A program made the position numbers and the translations under genes. The notes below the pieces were generated by a model. The model searched no databases. It was given only the letters and a program-made list of their open reading frames with translations, and had not been told where the DNA came from. A stretch of 64,000 nucleotides of DNA from the NCBI GenBank assembly GCA_036500765.1, contig DASYBM010000013.1, forward strand, positions 62,001 to 126,000, written 5' to 3'. The stretch is from Candidatus Sulfotelmatobacter sp. GTDB lineage: Bacteria; Acidobacteriota; Terriglobia; Terriglobales; Acidobacteriaceae. Positions 1-7,787 of the stretch are shown here, one piece after another (positions within the stretch are counted from its first letter, which is position 1; every line of letters begins with the position of its first letter).

Positions 1-189
1 CGATAGCAGATTTTTCTTGAAGAGGCGGTCGAGCGTAGTCATCACCGTCGTGTAGGCCAGGTCTTTGCAAGCACCGTCGAGTACTTCGCGAACGGTGGCC
101 GGGCCGCGCTCCCACAGAGCTGCGAGCAGACGCTCCTCGAGCGGGCCTAGCTGAGAGGATGAGGCGCGGAAGTGGAAGACGCGGTGCAT
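1..189 (-). CDS. BlaI/MecI/CopY-family transcriptional repressor, N-terminal part (cut by window edge)
   Basis: Only the first 63 codons lie in the window. The start is the ATG read leftward from 189. The translation shows the winged-helix pattern of BlaI/MecI repressors: LGPLEERLLAALWERG, then TVREVL, then the recognition-helix stretch YTTVMTTLDRLFKK. Family members bind operators as dimers and are usually inactivated by proteolysis through a BlaR/MecR-type membrane sensor. They often control a metallopeptidase or a heavy-metal exporter. The partner gene would lie left of the window. The family call is firm; target and ligand cannot be told. Confidence 0.8.
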   Translation of the reverse strand, partial: MHRVFHFRASSSQLGPLEERLLAALWERGPATVREVLDGACKDLAYTTVMTTLDRLFKKNLLS

Positions 190-264
190 GCGGCGAAGGC
201 TGAGAGCAGGATTCTATCGCAGCAGCAAAGCTGGCGCTACGGGTCCGGGCGAATACGGGAGTGG

Positions 265-338
265 CGGCCCCGGAGGGGCTCGAACCCCCAACCCTCTGCT
301 CCGAAGGCAGATGCTCTATCCAATTGAGCTACGGGGCC
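265..338 (-). tRNA. tRNA-Arg (anticodon TCG)
   Basis: The minus strand folds as a 74-nt cloverleaf. The acceptor stem is GGCCCCG/CGGGGCC with discriminator G. The D-arm starts AGCTCAATTGGATAGAGC, and the anticodon loop CTTCGGA gives anticodon TCG. The T-arm holds GGTTCGAGCCCC. No CCA is encoded: the bases after the discriminator read CCAC. It lies about 80 nt downstream of tRNA-His on the same strand, so the two may be co-transcribed. Confidence 0.95.
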
Positions 339-351
339 GTGATGGCTTAAC

Positions 352-372
352 CCGTCGAGCTGCGCTCGACGG
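352..372. other. Perfect 9-bp hairpin between two tRNA genes
   Basis: CCGTCGAGC, a TGC loop and GCTCGACGG form a perfect inverted repeat. It lies between tRNA-His and tRNA-Arg in the direction of tRNA transcription. No T-tract follows on the minus strand, so it is more likely an RNA processing or stabilising hairpin, or part of the adjoining dispersed repeat, than an intrinsic terminator. Confidence 0.5.
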
Positions 373-400
373 ACGGCCGGGGGCGGCTGTCCCCACATTC
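371..400. repeat. GC-rich dispersed repeat, copy 1
   Basis: Starts GGACGGCCG and ends GTCCCCACATTC. A second copy that differs at only a few positions lies at 611-639. The two copies flank tRNA-His. Such short GC-rich intergenic repeats are common in acidobacterial genomes; this statement is from memory and was not checked. Confidence 0.55.
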
Positions 401-420
401 ACTCGTTTAGGGAAAAAATC

Positions 421-497
421 TGGGGTGGGAAACGGGAATCGAACCCGCAACCGTCGGAGCCACAGTCCGGTGCTCTGCCAGTTGAGCTATTCCCACC
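421..497 (-). tRNA. tRNA-His (anticodon GTG), CCA encoded
   Basis: The minus-strand cloverleaf has acceptor stem GTGGGAA/TTCCCAC. An extra G at position -1 (497) faces discriminator C73, the identity hallmark of tRNA-His. The anticodon loop CTGTGGC gives GTG. The T-arm carries GGTTCGATTCCC. The 3' CCA is encoded (423-421), unlike the neighbouring tRNA-Arg. The first base pair of the anticodon stem is a mismatch (C-A). Confidence 0.95.
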
Positions 498-507
498 ACT
501 GGCATTG

Positions 508-537
508 ATTATAGCAACTGCGGTGAGGGGATGTTAG
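508..537 (-). promoter_or_regulatory. Sigma-70 promoter of tRNA-His
   Basis: Read on the minus strand, a perfect -10 TATAAT occupies 513-508, about 11 nt before the tRNA 5' end. A -35-like CTAACA lies at 537-532 with an 18-nt spacer. The position fits a transcript starting only a few bases before the mature tRNA-His. Confidence 0.6.
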
Positions 538-610
538 AAGGGATTCGCAGTTGGGATTCGAGAATTCAAAAACAATCTGTGGCTGGGTGCGCCGGGCTTC
601 GCCCAGGCTT

Positions 611-639
611 GGACGGCCGAGGCGGCCGTCGCCACATGG
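611..639. repeat. GC-rich dispersed repeat, copy 2
   Basis: Second copy of the element at 371-400. It shares the leading GGACGGCCG and the trailing CCACAT, with one base deleted in the middle. It lies in the non-coding stretch between tRNA-His and the sugar-dehydrogenase homologue. Confidence 0.55.
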
Positions 640-677
640 ATTTTTCTCCACTGGCTTCGTGCCCGCCATCTGAGTTC

Positions 678-1946
678 TTAGCCGCGGCCGATGCCTACGT
701 ATTCGAAGCCGAGGGCGCGGAGGCGGGTGGAATCGAGCAGGTTCTTGGTGTCGACAATCAGAGGCTTTTTCAGGAGATGCTTGATGCGGTCGAAATCGAG
801 AGTGCGGAACTCGGGCCAGCCAGTGCCGACCACGAGCGCATCGGAGCCTTCGGCCGCGGCGTAAGCGGAATCGCAATAGCGCACGGAAGCATTGAGTTTC
901 GTTTTGGCCTCAGGAATTGCCACTGGATCATAGGCGCGGACGTGGGCGCCTTTCGAAACTAAGTTTTCGGCCAGTCGCACCGACGACGATCCAGCCACGG
1001 AATTTGTGTTGGGCTTGAAAGCCAGTCCGAGGATGCCCACTTCTTTATTCTCGATGGAGTTCAGAGCGAGAGCAATTTTGTCGATTACGCCGTCGGTTAG
1101 GTGATGGTTCACGTCTCGCGCGGCGCTGAGCACTTTCAGGGGGACACCGTGGGCCTGGGCCAACTCCACTAGAGAGTCCATGTCGGACTCGGCGAAGACT
1201 CCGCCCATGCCTGCGCCTGGTTGCAGGCAGCGTGGAGCGATTTTCTTGTCGAGGCCGAGGGCCAGGGCCAGATTGACGGCGTCGGCATTCACGCGTTCGC
1301 ACAGCGCGGCGACTTCGTTGATGAAGGAAATTTTTGTGGCCACGAAGGCGGTCGCGGCTTCGCGCACCAATTCAGCGGTCGACTGATTGGTCACGATAAC
1401 GGGAACGCCGCGCATGACGAGAGGATGAAAAATCTGCTTGAGCATCTGCACTGCGTCGCTCGAAGTGGAACCCAGAATCAGGCGGTCGGGCCAGTTGAAA
1501 TCCTCGACGGCACAGCCATCGGTGAAGAACATAGGCTGCGAAACTATGGTGGCTTGAAGTCCGGCGTCCTTGATGCTTTTTTCCAACGCGCCCGCTGTCC
1601 CCACGGGGGCGGGAGTCACAATCGTAAGAATGGGAGGCTTCGGGGCCAGCCGCGCGATGCGCAGGGCCACATCGCTCATGCCTTCGGCTTTGTCTTCCGC
1701 CAGGAAGATCACGGGAGTCTTGCGCGCGAACGATTCGATGTCGGTGGAGTAAGCGAGTCGGCCGGCGCGCACATTGCGCCGGATGATTTCTTTCAGGTTC
1801 TTTTCGAAGAAGGGAATATTGCCCTGGGCCATCTCCACCATGCGCGTGCGGTCGGGATGGCAGCAAGAAACCGGAGTGCCAAAATCTGCCAGACAGGCGG
1901 AAATCACTGTTCCAAGGTACCCTGAACCGTAAACTCCGATCTGCAT
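678..1946 (-). CDS. UDP-glucose/GDP-mannose dehydrogenase homologue lacking catalytic Cys (probable pseudoenzyme)
   Basis: The 422-residue protein has the three-part fold of UDP-sugar 6-dehydrogenases. An N-terminal Rossmann motif GSGYLG (about residues 7-12) is followed by EDF..PDRLILG and a central helix with ATKISFINEVA. The C-terminal UDP-binding region holds GILGLAFKPNTNS and a second Rossmann-like stretch. The start ATG at 1946 follows GGAGAG; a GTG 24 nt upstream has no better ribosome site. Known enzymes use a Cys in GGSCFPKD and a Glu in NPEFLREG. Here the first reads GGVFAESD (about residues 249-256) with no Cys and one residue missing; the second reads QPMFFTDG (about 137-144) with Met for Glu. 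The conserved Lys of ATKIS is kept. By homology it binds NAD and a UDP-sugar, but two-step oxidation to the uronate is doubtful. Confidence 0.85.
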   Translation of the reverse strand: MQIGVYGSGYLGTVISACLADFGTPVSCCHPDRTRMVEMAQGNIPFFEKNLKEIIRRNVRAGRLAYSTDIESFARKTPVIFLAEDKAEGMSDVALRIARLAPKPPILTIVTPAPVGTAGALEKSIKDAGLQATIVSQPMFFTDGCAVEDFNWPDRLILGSTSSDAVQMLKQIFHPLVMRGVPVIVTNQSTAELVREAATAFVATKISFINEVAALCERVNADAVNLALALGLDKKIAPRCLQPGAGMGGVFAESDMDSLVELAQAHGVPLKVLSAARDVNHHLTDGVIDKIALALNSIENKEVGILGLAFKPNTNSVAGSSSVRLAENLVSKGAHVRAYDPVAIPEAKTKLNASVRYCDSAYAAAEGSDALVVGTGWPEFRTLDFDRIKHLLKKPLIVDTKNLLDSTRLRALGFEYVGIGRG

Positions 1947-2146
1947 TTGATGTGCTCTCCGTTCTTGCACCGGGAATCCGCGTCCGAAGTGGCGTTTGGT
2001 CGCGATCGCCGGAGTCTTGCCTACTCCTTATCTACAGGGATGGGTTCGGGTTTTCAACGCACGGGAGGGAGATGTACCTGGGCCCGTAGGAATGCGGCGG
2101 GAGTAACTTAACAGACGGTAACCGGGAGGGGATTACGACCAGTTAT

Positions 2147-2205
2147 CGCGAAACGTAGCGCGAAACTTATCTCGAAACTTATTTCGAAAGTTATTTCGAA
2201 ACCAG
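2147..2205. repeat. 12-nt tandem repeat array (about 5 copies)
   Basis: The hexamer CGAAAC (once CGAAAG) recurs at 2149, 2161, 2173, 2185 and 2197, an exact 12-nt period. The unit is close to CGAAACTTATTT. The array overlaps the last codons and stop of the 2H phosphoesterase gene, so part of a repeat unit encodes its C-terminal Ser-Lys-stop. There are no unique spacers, so it is not CRISPR. Confidence 0.85.
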
Positions 2206-2748
2206 GGTACGACCGAGAAGAATGGGAGCCAGGTCCACCCAGCAATTGGGCCCATCTTCGCGGATTTCTTCGCGTACGAAGGTCAGTCTTTCCAGCAGGA
2301 TGCGACGGCTGCCAGAGTAATGGGACCAGCGCGCGCGGGCTACTTGAAAGGCGCTCTGGGCGGCTGGTTCCGTGCCCATCTTTGCGATCGTAAGATGCGG
2401 AGTGTAGGACCATTCTTCCTTGAAGGCGAGCGCTTCGATGTTTAGCTTGCTGTGCAGGTGGCTCATGCCGCTGGCGGCGCCATCCACGCGAATGTAGATG
2501 GTGGGGGTCACCGGGACGAAGGATGCAACGTCGCCCAGGGTCACCTCGAACGGTTCCTCATGGCCGCAAATCCGCTCCAAGATCTGCAAGGCCTCCATTT
2601 CGGTGCCTCGCAGAGGGCGCGGAGGCAAGATGCTCAAATGAGCCGCTAAGTGGGGAAGGTCGGGATGCAGCTCGCGCCGGAGGTTCTCGACGAACTCTCC
2701 CGCGGCATTGTGAAGGTAGGCCACCAGCGCGTAACGCGGCTTCTGCAT
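2191..2748 (-). CDS. 2H phosphoesterase (2'-5' RNA ligase/LigT-like)
   Basis: The 185-residue cytosolic protein has the two H-x-S/T signatures of the 2H family: AAHLSILPP (about residues 36-44) and TPHLTIAKM (about 116-124). The length fits single-domain LigT/YjcG-like proteins. These hydrolyse or ligate 2',5' or cyclic phosphodiester bonds in RNA or small nucleotides; the substrate is not predictable. A -10 element sits about 12 nt ahead of the ATG, and only a weak ribosome site (CGAG) is present, so the mRNA may be nearly leaderless. The 3' end runs into the 12-nt repeat array. Confidence 0.85.
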   Translation of the reverse strand: MQKPRYALVAYLHNAAGEFVENLRRELHPDLPHLAAHLSILPPRPLRGTEMEALQILERICGHEEPFEVTLGDVASFVPVTPTIYIRVDGAASGMSHLHSKLNIEALAFKEEWSYTPHLTIAKMGTEPAAQSAFQVARARWSHYSGSRRILLERLTFVREEIREDGPNCWVDLAPILLGRTLVSK

Positions 2749-2759
2749 ACTCGATGAAA

Positions 2760-2765
2760 ATTATA
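2760..2765 (-). promoter_or_regulatory. -10 element for the 2H phosphoesterase gene
   Basis: TATAAT on the minus strand (2765-2760). Transcription would begin around 2753, only some 5 nt before the ATG at 2748, giving a leaderless or near-leaderless transcript. The -35 region (CTGGCT at 2788-2783) is a weak match. Confidence 0.4.
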
Positions 2766-2840
2766 CAGCCGTCATCAGGTCGAGCCAGCGCATAAATGGA
2801 AGGCGACTCGCGACCGAGAGGCGGCGCGAAGGATCTCATT

Positions 2841-2846
2841 TATAAT
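2841..2846 (+). promoter_or_regulatory. -10 element of tRNA-Pro
   Basis: A perfect TATAAT ends 10 nt before the tRNA 5' end. No good -35 is visible at 16-18 nt spacing; this is tolerated at strong -10 sites in front of tRNA genes. Confidence 0.5.
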
Positions 2847-2856
2847 ATGGAACAGT

Positions 2857-2933
2857 CGGGGCGTAGCGCAGCCTGGTAGCGCACCTGCCTTGGGCGCAGG
2901 GGGTCGTGAGTTCAAATCTCGCCGCCCCGACCA
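2857..2933 (+). tRNA. tRNA-Pro (anticodon TGG), CCA encoded
   Basis: The cloverleaf has acceptor stem CGGGGCG/CGCCCCG, discriminator A and an encoded CCA at 2931-2933. The C-G first pair is typical of bacterial tRNA-Pro. The anticodon loop CTTGGGC gives TGG. The D-arm is AGCGCAGCCTGGTAGCGC and the T-arm contains GTTCAAATC. Confidence 0.95.
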
Positions 2934-3079
2934 ATGCCTCTCGTGATTTGAGCTGCTTACGCGACGCATTGCTGTTGCGGTCCGATTCACTCCGCGAGGA
3001 TCGCACAGCGAAGAGGTGAAAAAGGCTCTCTGCTGTAAATCAGGGCCTTCGCGTAAGAGCTCGAACATGATGCGTCAGA

Positions 3080-4066
3080 TCAAACTCTTTCCAACCCGGC
3101 AGGCTTCCCGGTCATTGTAAGCACCTGTTTTTCGAGCGTCTTTCTCTCGGCGACGCTGGTGTAGACTTCCACGGCGCTGGCAAAATCGCTGATTTGAATC
3201 GCTGGGGCATGAAGAGAACCGGTGTCGAATAATCGACGCAACTGGTCCATTCGAGCGGCAATCTCGGGGCCAGTGCCTTTCATCGTATCCAGACCGAACA
3301 AGCGAGATTGATTGTGGTAAAAGTCCACCAGATTGAATTCCACCTGGGCCTTTGCGGCGCTGGCAATCGCAATCTGCCTTCCTCCCGGCCGAAGCGCGCG
3401 GAGGCAACTCTCAAACAGCGATGCGCCGACCGTATCCAGCACCAGATCCACTAACTTGCCCTGAGTGGCGGCATGAATTTCGGTTTGCAAATCTTTTTGC
3501 TTGAGGTTGATGAATACGTCCGCGTCGGTGGCAGCGTCGGTGATGTCAGCGCCGATCACAAAGGCTTTTCGCCAGTGAGCCAGTTGGGTCGCGGCACGTC
3601 CCACAGCGCCGTTCGATCCCGTGATCAGGATTCGCTCGTCTGGCTGAAGCTGGCCGACTTCTACCAGAGATTGCCAGGCAGCCAAATATGGAACGCCGAT
3701 CGCGGCTGCCTGCTCCATGGTCAAGGTTTCGGGCTTCTCTGAAAGCCACATTGTGGGGACAACGACAAACTCGGCATGCGCTCCTGGCCGCGTAACTCCG
3801 AACCCAGAGCCGCTTCCCCACACCTGCTTGCCTTCCCATCCATTGCCCTGAACATGATCCTGAACCACGACGCCGGCAAAATCGCGCCCGGGTGTATTGG
3901 GCAATGGAGATTTGAATCGCCCCGCGACGATCCCAATATCAGAGGGATTAATGCTCGAAGCTTTGACTTGAATGAGCGCGTCGCCGGGCGCAATCGATGG
4001 GGACGGCAAGTCTTCCATGGACAGCACGGAAGGAGGGCCATATTGGTGGAAGCGAAGCGCTTTCAT
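3080..4066 (-). CDS. Zinc-independent MDR-family NAD(P)H:quinone oxidoreductase-like protein
   Basis: The 328-residue protein opens with MKALRFHQYGPPSVL, typical of quinone oxidoreductases of the medium-chain dehydrogenase/reductase superfamily. It then has a GroES-like domain (PGDALIQVKASSINPSD, TPGRDFAGVV) and a nucleotide-binding domain with GSNGAVGRAATQLA near residue 147. The Cys ligands of the structural zinc are absent, which fits the zinc-independent QOR branch. The enzymes reduce quinones or enones with NADPH in the cytosol. The ATG at 4066 follows GAGG at 6 nt and starts exactly at the family N-terminus; an upstream in-frame start adds nine unconserved residues. It is divergent from the aldo/keto reductase gene across about 235 nt. 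Confidence 0.85.
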   Translation of the reverse strand: MKALRFHQYGPPSVLSMEDLPSPSIAPGDALIQVKASSINPSDIGIVAGRFKSPLPNTPGRDFAGVVVQDHVQGNGWEGKQVWGSGSGFGVTRPGAHAEFVVVPTMWLSEKPETLTMEQAAAIGVPYLAAWQSLVEVGQLQPDERILITGSNGAVGRAATQLAHWRKAFVIGADITDAATDADVFINLKQKDLQTEIHAATQGKLVDLVLDTVGASLFESCLRALRPGGRQIAIASAAKAQVEFNLVDFYHNQSRLFGLDTMKGTGPEIAARMDQLRRLFDTGSLHAPAIQISDFASAVEVYTSVAERKTLEKQVLTMTGKPAGLERV

Positions 4067-4301
4067 GTGAATCCTCGTGATTATCGGAAACAATGATGAT
4101 TATCCAAGTCGCCGGGCGATTCAAGTCGGCGGTAGAACTTTCGCCGCTCGGCCATCCTCGATAGCAAGAGTGCCGCATTCGTATTGAATTGGTTCGCGGC
4201 TCGTCGCTCTTGTTTGTGAACCGTAGAGTTCTTTTCGGCAACGTAAGGTTGCTCACTGTCATCTCAACGACACCAGCGACACGCCAAGGAGAAATGACTC
4301 C

Positions 4302-5351
4302 GTGAAAAAGAAGGGCAAGAATCAGAATGCCAGCGATGGCGAGCCCATGAATCAGAACGGCTCGGTTGACCAGATTCCACTCACTTCGTCGGCGGGGACC
4401 CGAAAGGGAGACATGCTTTACCGGAAACTGGGGCGAACCGGGGAACAGGTCTCGGCGATTGGGATGGGCGGGTTTCATCTTGGGCAGGACCGGCTTTCTG
4501 ACAAGGATAGCTTGCGGCTGATACGCTCCGCGATTGATCGTGGCATTACCTTCATGGACAACAGTTGGGACTATCACGAAGGCCGGAGCGAGATCCGGAT
4601 GGGGAAGGCGTTAAAAGACGGATATCGTCAGAAAGTTTTTCTCATGACGAAGATCGATGGGCGCACGAAGGAGGTAGCGGCGCGGCAGATTGAGACTTGC
4701 CTGGAGCGGCTCCAGACGGATCACATTGATCTCGTGCAACATCATGAAATCATTCGCTTCGACGATCCGGATCGCATCTTTGCCGAGGGCGGAGCTAACG
4801 AGGCGATGGTCGAGGCGAAGAAGGCGGGGAAGATCCGGTTTATTGGATTTACCGGGCACAAAGATCCGCATATTCATTTATATATGCTGAAAGTTGCGGC
4901 GGATCACGGTTTCCATTTCGATACGGCGCAGATGCCCTTGAACGTGATGGACGCGCACTTCCGCAGCTTTTCTCAGATGGTTCTGCCGGAGTTGGTTAAG
5001 CAGGGAATTGGTGTTCTGGGGATGAAGTCGATGGGCGACGGAGTGATTCTGAAGAGCAAAGTGGTGTCGGCGATTGAATGCCTGCACTATGCCCTGAGCC
5101 TGCCTACGTCGGTGGTGATCACCGGCATTGATAAGCCGGAGGTGTTGGATCAGGCCTTTGAAGCGGCCAAGACCTTTAAGGCGCTTGATCGCGAAGAGAT
5201 GACGCAACTACTGGGCAAGACGAAAAAAGTTGCGATGGCGGGGAAGTATGAGATCTTCAAGACCTCATCGCACCACGATTCGACGGCGAAAAATCCGGAC
5301 TGGCTGGGCGGGGACACCCCTGCGGTTCAGGCGCTGGCGCCGAGTGCGTGA
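4302..5351 (+). CDS. Aldo/keto reductase
   Basis: The 349-residue protein has the (beta/alpha)8 fold signatures: LGRTGEQVSAIGMGGFHLG, then FMDNSWDYHEGRSE with catalytic Asp and Tyr, TKIDG with the catalytic Lys, and VQHHE with the His. The NADPH-binding end includes VVITGIDKPEVL. It reduces carbonyl compounds with NAD(P)H in the cytosol; the substrate is unknown. The GTG at 4302 is preceded by AAGGAG at 10 nt. The conserved core begins at MLYRKLG (ATG 4413, with GGGAG only 3 nt upstream), so the first 37 hydrophilic residues are either a real extension or the start is 4413. Confidence 0.85.
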   Translation: MKKKGKNQNASDGEPMNQNGSVDQIPLTSSAGTRKGDMLYRKLGRTGEQVSAIGMGGFHLGQDRLSDKDSLRLIRSAIDRGITFMDNSWDYHEGRSEIRMGKALKDGYRQKVFLMTKIDGRTKEVAARQIETCLERLQTDHIDLVQHHEIIRFDDPDRIFAEGGANEAMVEAKKAGKIRFIGFTGHKDPHIHLYMLKVAADHGFHFDTAQMPLNVMDAHFRSFSQMVLPELVKQGIGVLGMKSMGDGVILKSKVVSAIECLHYALSLPTSVVITGIDKPEVLDQAFEAAKTFKALDREEMTQLLGKTKKVAMAGKYEIFKTSSHHDSTAKNPDWLGGDTPAVQALAPSA

Positions 5352-5441
5352 GTCAGCGTCGGTCCCGCATTACCTTTTGCTGCCGCTATCGGACCTATGT
5401 GGTACTGCAGTTTGGCGTACGCCGGACCGGTTGAGCGGGAG

Positions 5442-5481
5442 ATCCTTCGCTCCGCCTGAAGAACGGCTCCGCTCAGGATGA
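5442..5481. repeat. REP-like imperfect palindrome
   Basis: ATCCTTCGCTCCGCC and GGCTCCGCTCAGGAT form an imperfect inverted repeat around TGAAGAAC. Outer ATCCT/AGGAT and several inner pairs match. Elements with this flavour occur intergenically in many soil-bacterial genomes (from memory). A decayed relative may lie at 39357-39417, next to the second tssK. It could also act as a weak terminator for the aldo/keto reductase gene. Confidence 0.45.
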
Positions 5482-5531
5482 CGTCGCGATTTGATAAGTC
5501 AGATTGATCCAGTACCCAGCAGGTTGATTCC

Positions 5532-5560
5532 TTGACAAGCGACAGCGAGTCGCCTAGCAT
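5532..5560 (+). promoter_or_regulatory. Sigma-70 promoter upstream of tssK1
   Basis: A perfect -35 TTGACA (5532-5537), a 17-nt spacer and -10 TAGCAT (5555-5560, 4 of 6 matches). It predicts a roughly 95-nt leader for the tssK-tssL-tssM operon. Confidence 0.55.
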
Positions 5561-5662
5561 CGCTGGCCAGACGTGAAACGTTGCCGCGAGGCCCAGATTT
5601 GTGTCGGTTGGTGAAGCGCAACTCACAGCTGAAAAACCTCCCCAGTTACCAGGTGAAGCGGC

Positions 5663-7018
5663 ATGAAGTTGCTGTCGAGAGTGGTGTGGGCGGAAGGGAT
5701 GTATCTGGCGCCGCAGCATTTTCAGGCGCAGAATCGCTACTTCGAGGAAGCCGTCCAATTTGCCACGGCCAGCTTGTGGAGAGATGCGTACGGACTGGCG
5801 GCCTGTCAGCTCGACGCCGATGCGCTGCGCAACGGAACTGTGAGCTTGCTGAGCGCACGAGGAATGTTTCAGGATGGCCTGCCTTTCGATATTCCTGAGT
5901 GCGATCCTCGTCCCGACCCGAAAAACATCGTGGAGCAATTTTTGCCCGCTACCGATAGCTTGACGGTTGCGCTAGCCGTGCCGCGCTGGGTGCAGGGGCA
6001 GCAAAATTGCGATCTTGACCCAATTCCCTCCGGGAGTGCCCGCTACACGAGCACCACCGAAATGGTGCACGACGAGAACACCGGTCTCGACGCCAAGCCG
6101 GTGAAGCTGGGGCGCAAGAATATCCGCTTGGTAGTGCTGCCTGCCGCAGATGAGAATCTGCTGACGATTCCCATTGGGCGGGTAATGCGGGATCAGTCGG
6201 GGCACTTCGTTTACGATCCCACGCACGTTTCGCCTTGCTTGCGGCTGAGTTCGAGTGAACGGCTGTCCTCGATGCTGAAGCGGCTGGTCGACATCCTCGA
6301 AGAGAAAAGCGCGGTTGTGGCCCAGGAACAACAGCAGACCGTTGGAGCATTTCAGACTGGGATGTCCGCGCGACAGGTTGCGCAATTCTGGTTTTTACAT
6401 GCGATTAACTCGAGCCTGACGCCGTTGCGTCATATTTTGCTGGCGAAGCATAGGCATCCGGAGGAACTGTTTCGCGAAATGTCGCGGCTGGCTGGGGCGC
6501 TGTGCACGTTTAGTTTGGATAGTAGTCCGCGCTCGCTGCCGGCTTATAACCACTACGATCCGGGGCCGAGCTTCGCGGCGCTTGAGGATCACATTGTTCG
6601 GCACCTCGAGATTATCGTTCCATCGCAAGCCGTGGTGATTCCGCTGAAGTCGGCTGCGCGTTATTTTTACGAAGGAGAGATCCGCGATCAGCGTTGCCTG
6701 GGGCGCTCGCGCTGGATTCTGGGACTGAGGTCGCCGGTGGGCGAAGCGGACGCGATCTCAAAAACATTGGAACTGGTGAAGGTGTGTTCCAGCCAATTTG
6801 TTCCCGAGTTGGTGAAACGGGCGCTGCCCGGTCTGACACTAAACCATATGCAGGTGCCTCCGGCGGCGATATCGGCAAAGGTCGATGCGCAGTATTTTGT
6901 CGTCACCCGCAGCGGGCCGTGCTGGGAGCACATTATGCGAACGCGCAACGTGGGCGTTTACGTGCCCGATAAATTACCGTCGCCTGAGTTGGAATTGATT
7001 GTGTTGCTAGAAAGCTGA
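5663..7018 (+). CDS. tssK: T6SS baseplate protein TssK, copy 1
   Basis: The 451-residue protein begins with the TssK signature (VVWAEGMYLAPQHFQAQNRY) and continues with NIPECDP-like and FLHAINS segments typical of the ImpJ/VasE family. The length equals that of known TssK. TssK forms trimers that dock the TssEFG baseplate wedge to the TssL/TssM membrane complex on the cytoplasmic side. The ATG follows AGGTGAAG. It opens the tssK-tssL-tssM operon; tssL follows after 8 nt. A second, divergent TssK lies at 37958. Confidence 0.93.
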   Translation: MKLLSRVVWAEGMYLAPQHFQAQNRYFEEAVQFATASLWRDAYGLAACQLDADALRNGTVSLLSARGMFQDGLPFDIPECDPRPDPKNIVEQFLPATDSLTVALAVPRWVQGQQNCDLDPIPSGSARYTSTTEMVHDENTGLDAKPVKLGRKNIRLVVLPAADENLLTIPIGRVMRDQSGHFVYDPTHVSPCLRLSSSERLSSMLKRLVDILEEKSAVVAQEQQQTVGAFQTGMSARQVAQFWFLHAINSSLTPLRHILLAKHRHPEELFREMSRLAGALCTFSLDSSPRSLPAYNHYDPGPSFAALEDHIVRHLEIIVPSQAVVIPLKSAARYFYEGEIRDQRCLGRSRWILGLRSPVGEADAISKTLELVKVCSSQFVPELVKRALPGLTLNHMQVPPAAISAKVDAQYFVVTRSGPCWEHIMRTRNVGVYVPDKLPSPELELIVLLES

Positions 7019-7026
7019 CAGCTGCT

Positions 7027-7767
7027 ATGGGATCTACGTCAGTTACGCCGCTAGGGAGTTATCGGGGATCAAGTCCGGCGATGGACCGGCGGGGCTGGAA
7101 CCTCGCCTTGGGATTTCAGGAAGTGTTCACGGCTGTGGTGCGGTTGCGCTACAACCGGCAGGCGGTGCAGGACGCGGAAACATTTCGCGCGCAAATGCGG
7201 CAGGCGCTAAGGGTTGCGGACCAGGATGCGCGCACGCGCGGAGCCAGTCCGGAGGATGTGAAGCAGGTGATTCTTGCGGTGGTGGCATTTTTGGACGAAT
7301 CGGTACTGAGTTCGGGGAATCCGGTATTTGCGAACTGGCCTCGGCTGCCCTTGCAGGCGGAATTATTCGGTCATCAACTGTTGGGCGAAGTTTTCTTTCA
7401 GGAATTGCAGAAGACTTTGAGCCGCAATGATTCGGCGGAGGCCGCTGATGTGCTCGAGGTTTATTACCTCTGTCTGCTGCTGGGGTTTAAGGGACGGTAC
7501 GCGGCGGGCGGGGATCTGCGATCGATCATGGGCGCGATCCAGGAGAAGATCCGGCGGGTGAGGGGTCCGGCGGGGCCGCTGTCGCCGCGCGGGGCGATTC
7601 CGGCAGACGCGGTGCGGCTGGTGCAATCGGATCGCTGGAGCCGCAGGCTGGGAATCGCGGCGCTGATCACGGCCTGTCTGGCGGCGGCCCTGTTTGTGAC
7701 GTTCAAGATTCTGCTGATGTCGGGAGCGTCGTCCCTCTCTGCGCTAGTCGCCGGGCTTGTGAAATAG
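7027..7767 (+). CDS. tssL: T6SS inner-membrane protein TssL (DotU/ImpK)
   Basis: The 246-residue protein has an N-terminal cytoplasmic DotU-type domain, with patterns such as VVAFLDESVLSSG and YLCLLLGFKGRYA, and a single C-terminal TM helix (about residues 205-228, IAALITACLAAALFV). It ends shortly after the helix, so it is the short form without an OmpA-like peptidoglycan-binding domain. TssL binds TssM in the inner membrane and recruits TssK. The gene sits between tssK and tssM in one operon. Confidence 0.93.
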   Translation: MGSTSVTPLGSYRGSSPAMDRRGWNLALGFQEVFTAVVRLRYNRQAVQDAETFRAQMRQALRVADQDARTRGASPEDVKQVILAVVAFLDESVLSSGNPVFANWPRLPLQAELFGHQLLGEVFFQELQKTLSRNDSAEAADVLEVYYLCLLLGFKGRYAAGGDLRSIMGAIQEKIRRVRGPAGPLSPRGAIPADAVRLVQSDRWSRRLGIAALITACLAAALFVTFKILLMSGASSLSALVAGLVK

Positions 7768-7787
7768 GAATGAAATAGGGGGTTGGG

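Larger units (their letters stand above)
5352..5662. other. Intergenic region ahead of the T6SS island
   Basis: No gene is seen in these 311 nt. It holds a REP-like imperfect palindrome (5442-5481) and a good sigma-70 promoter (5532-5560) directed toward tssK1. This appears to be the left boundary of the T6SS island. Confidence 0.6.

Noticed and set aside
3948-4577. Open frame of 209 codons on the minus strand over the 4067-4301 gap and the aldo/keto reductase start
   Set aside because: It overlaps two well-supported genes and its translation shows no family motif.
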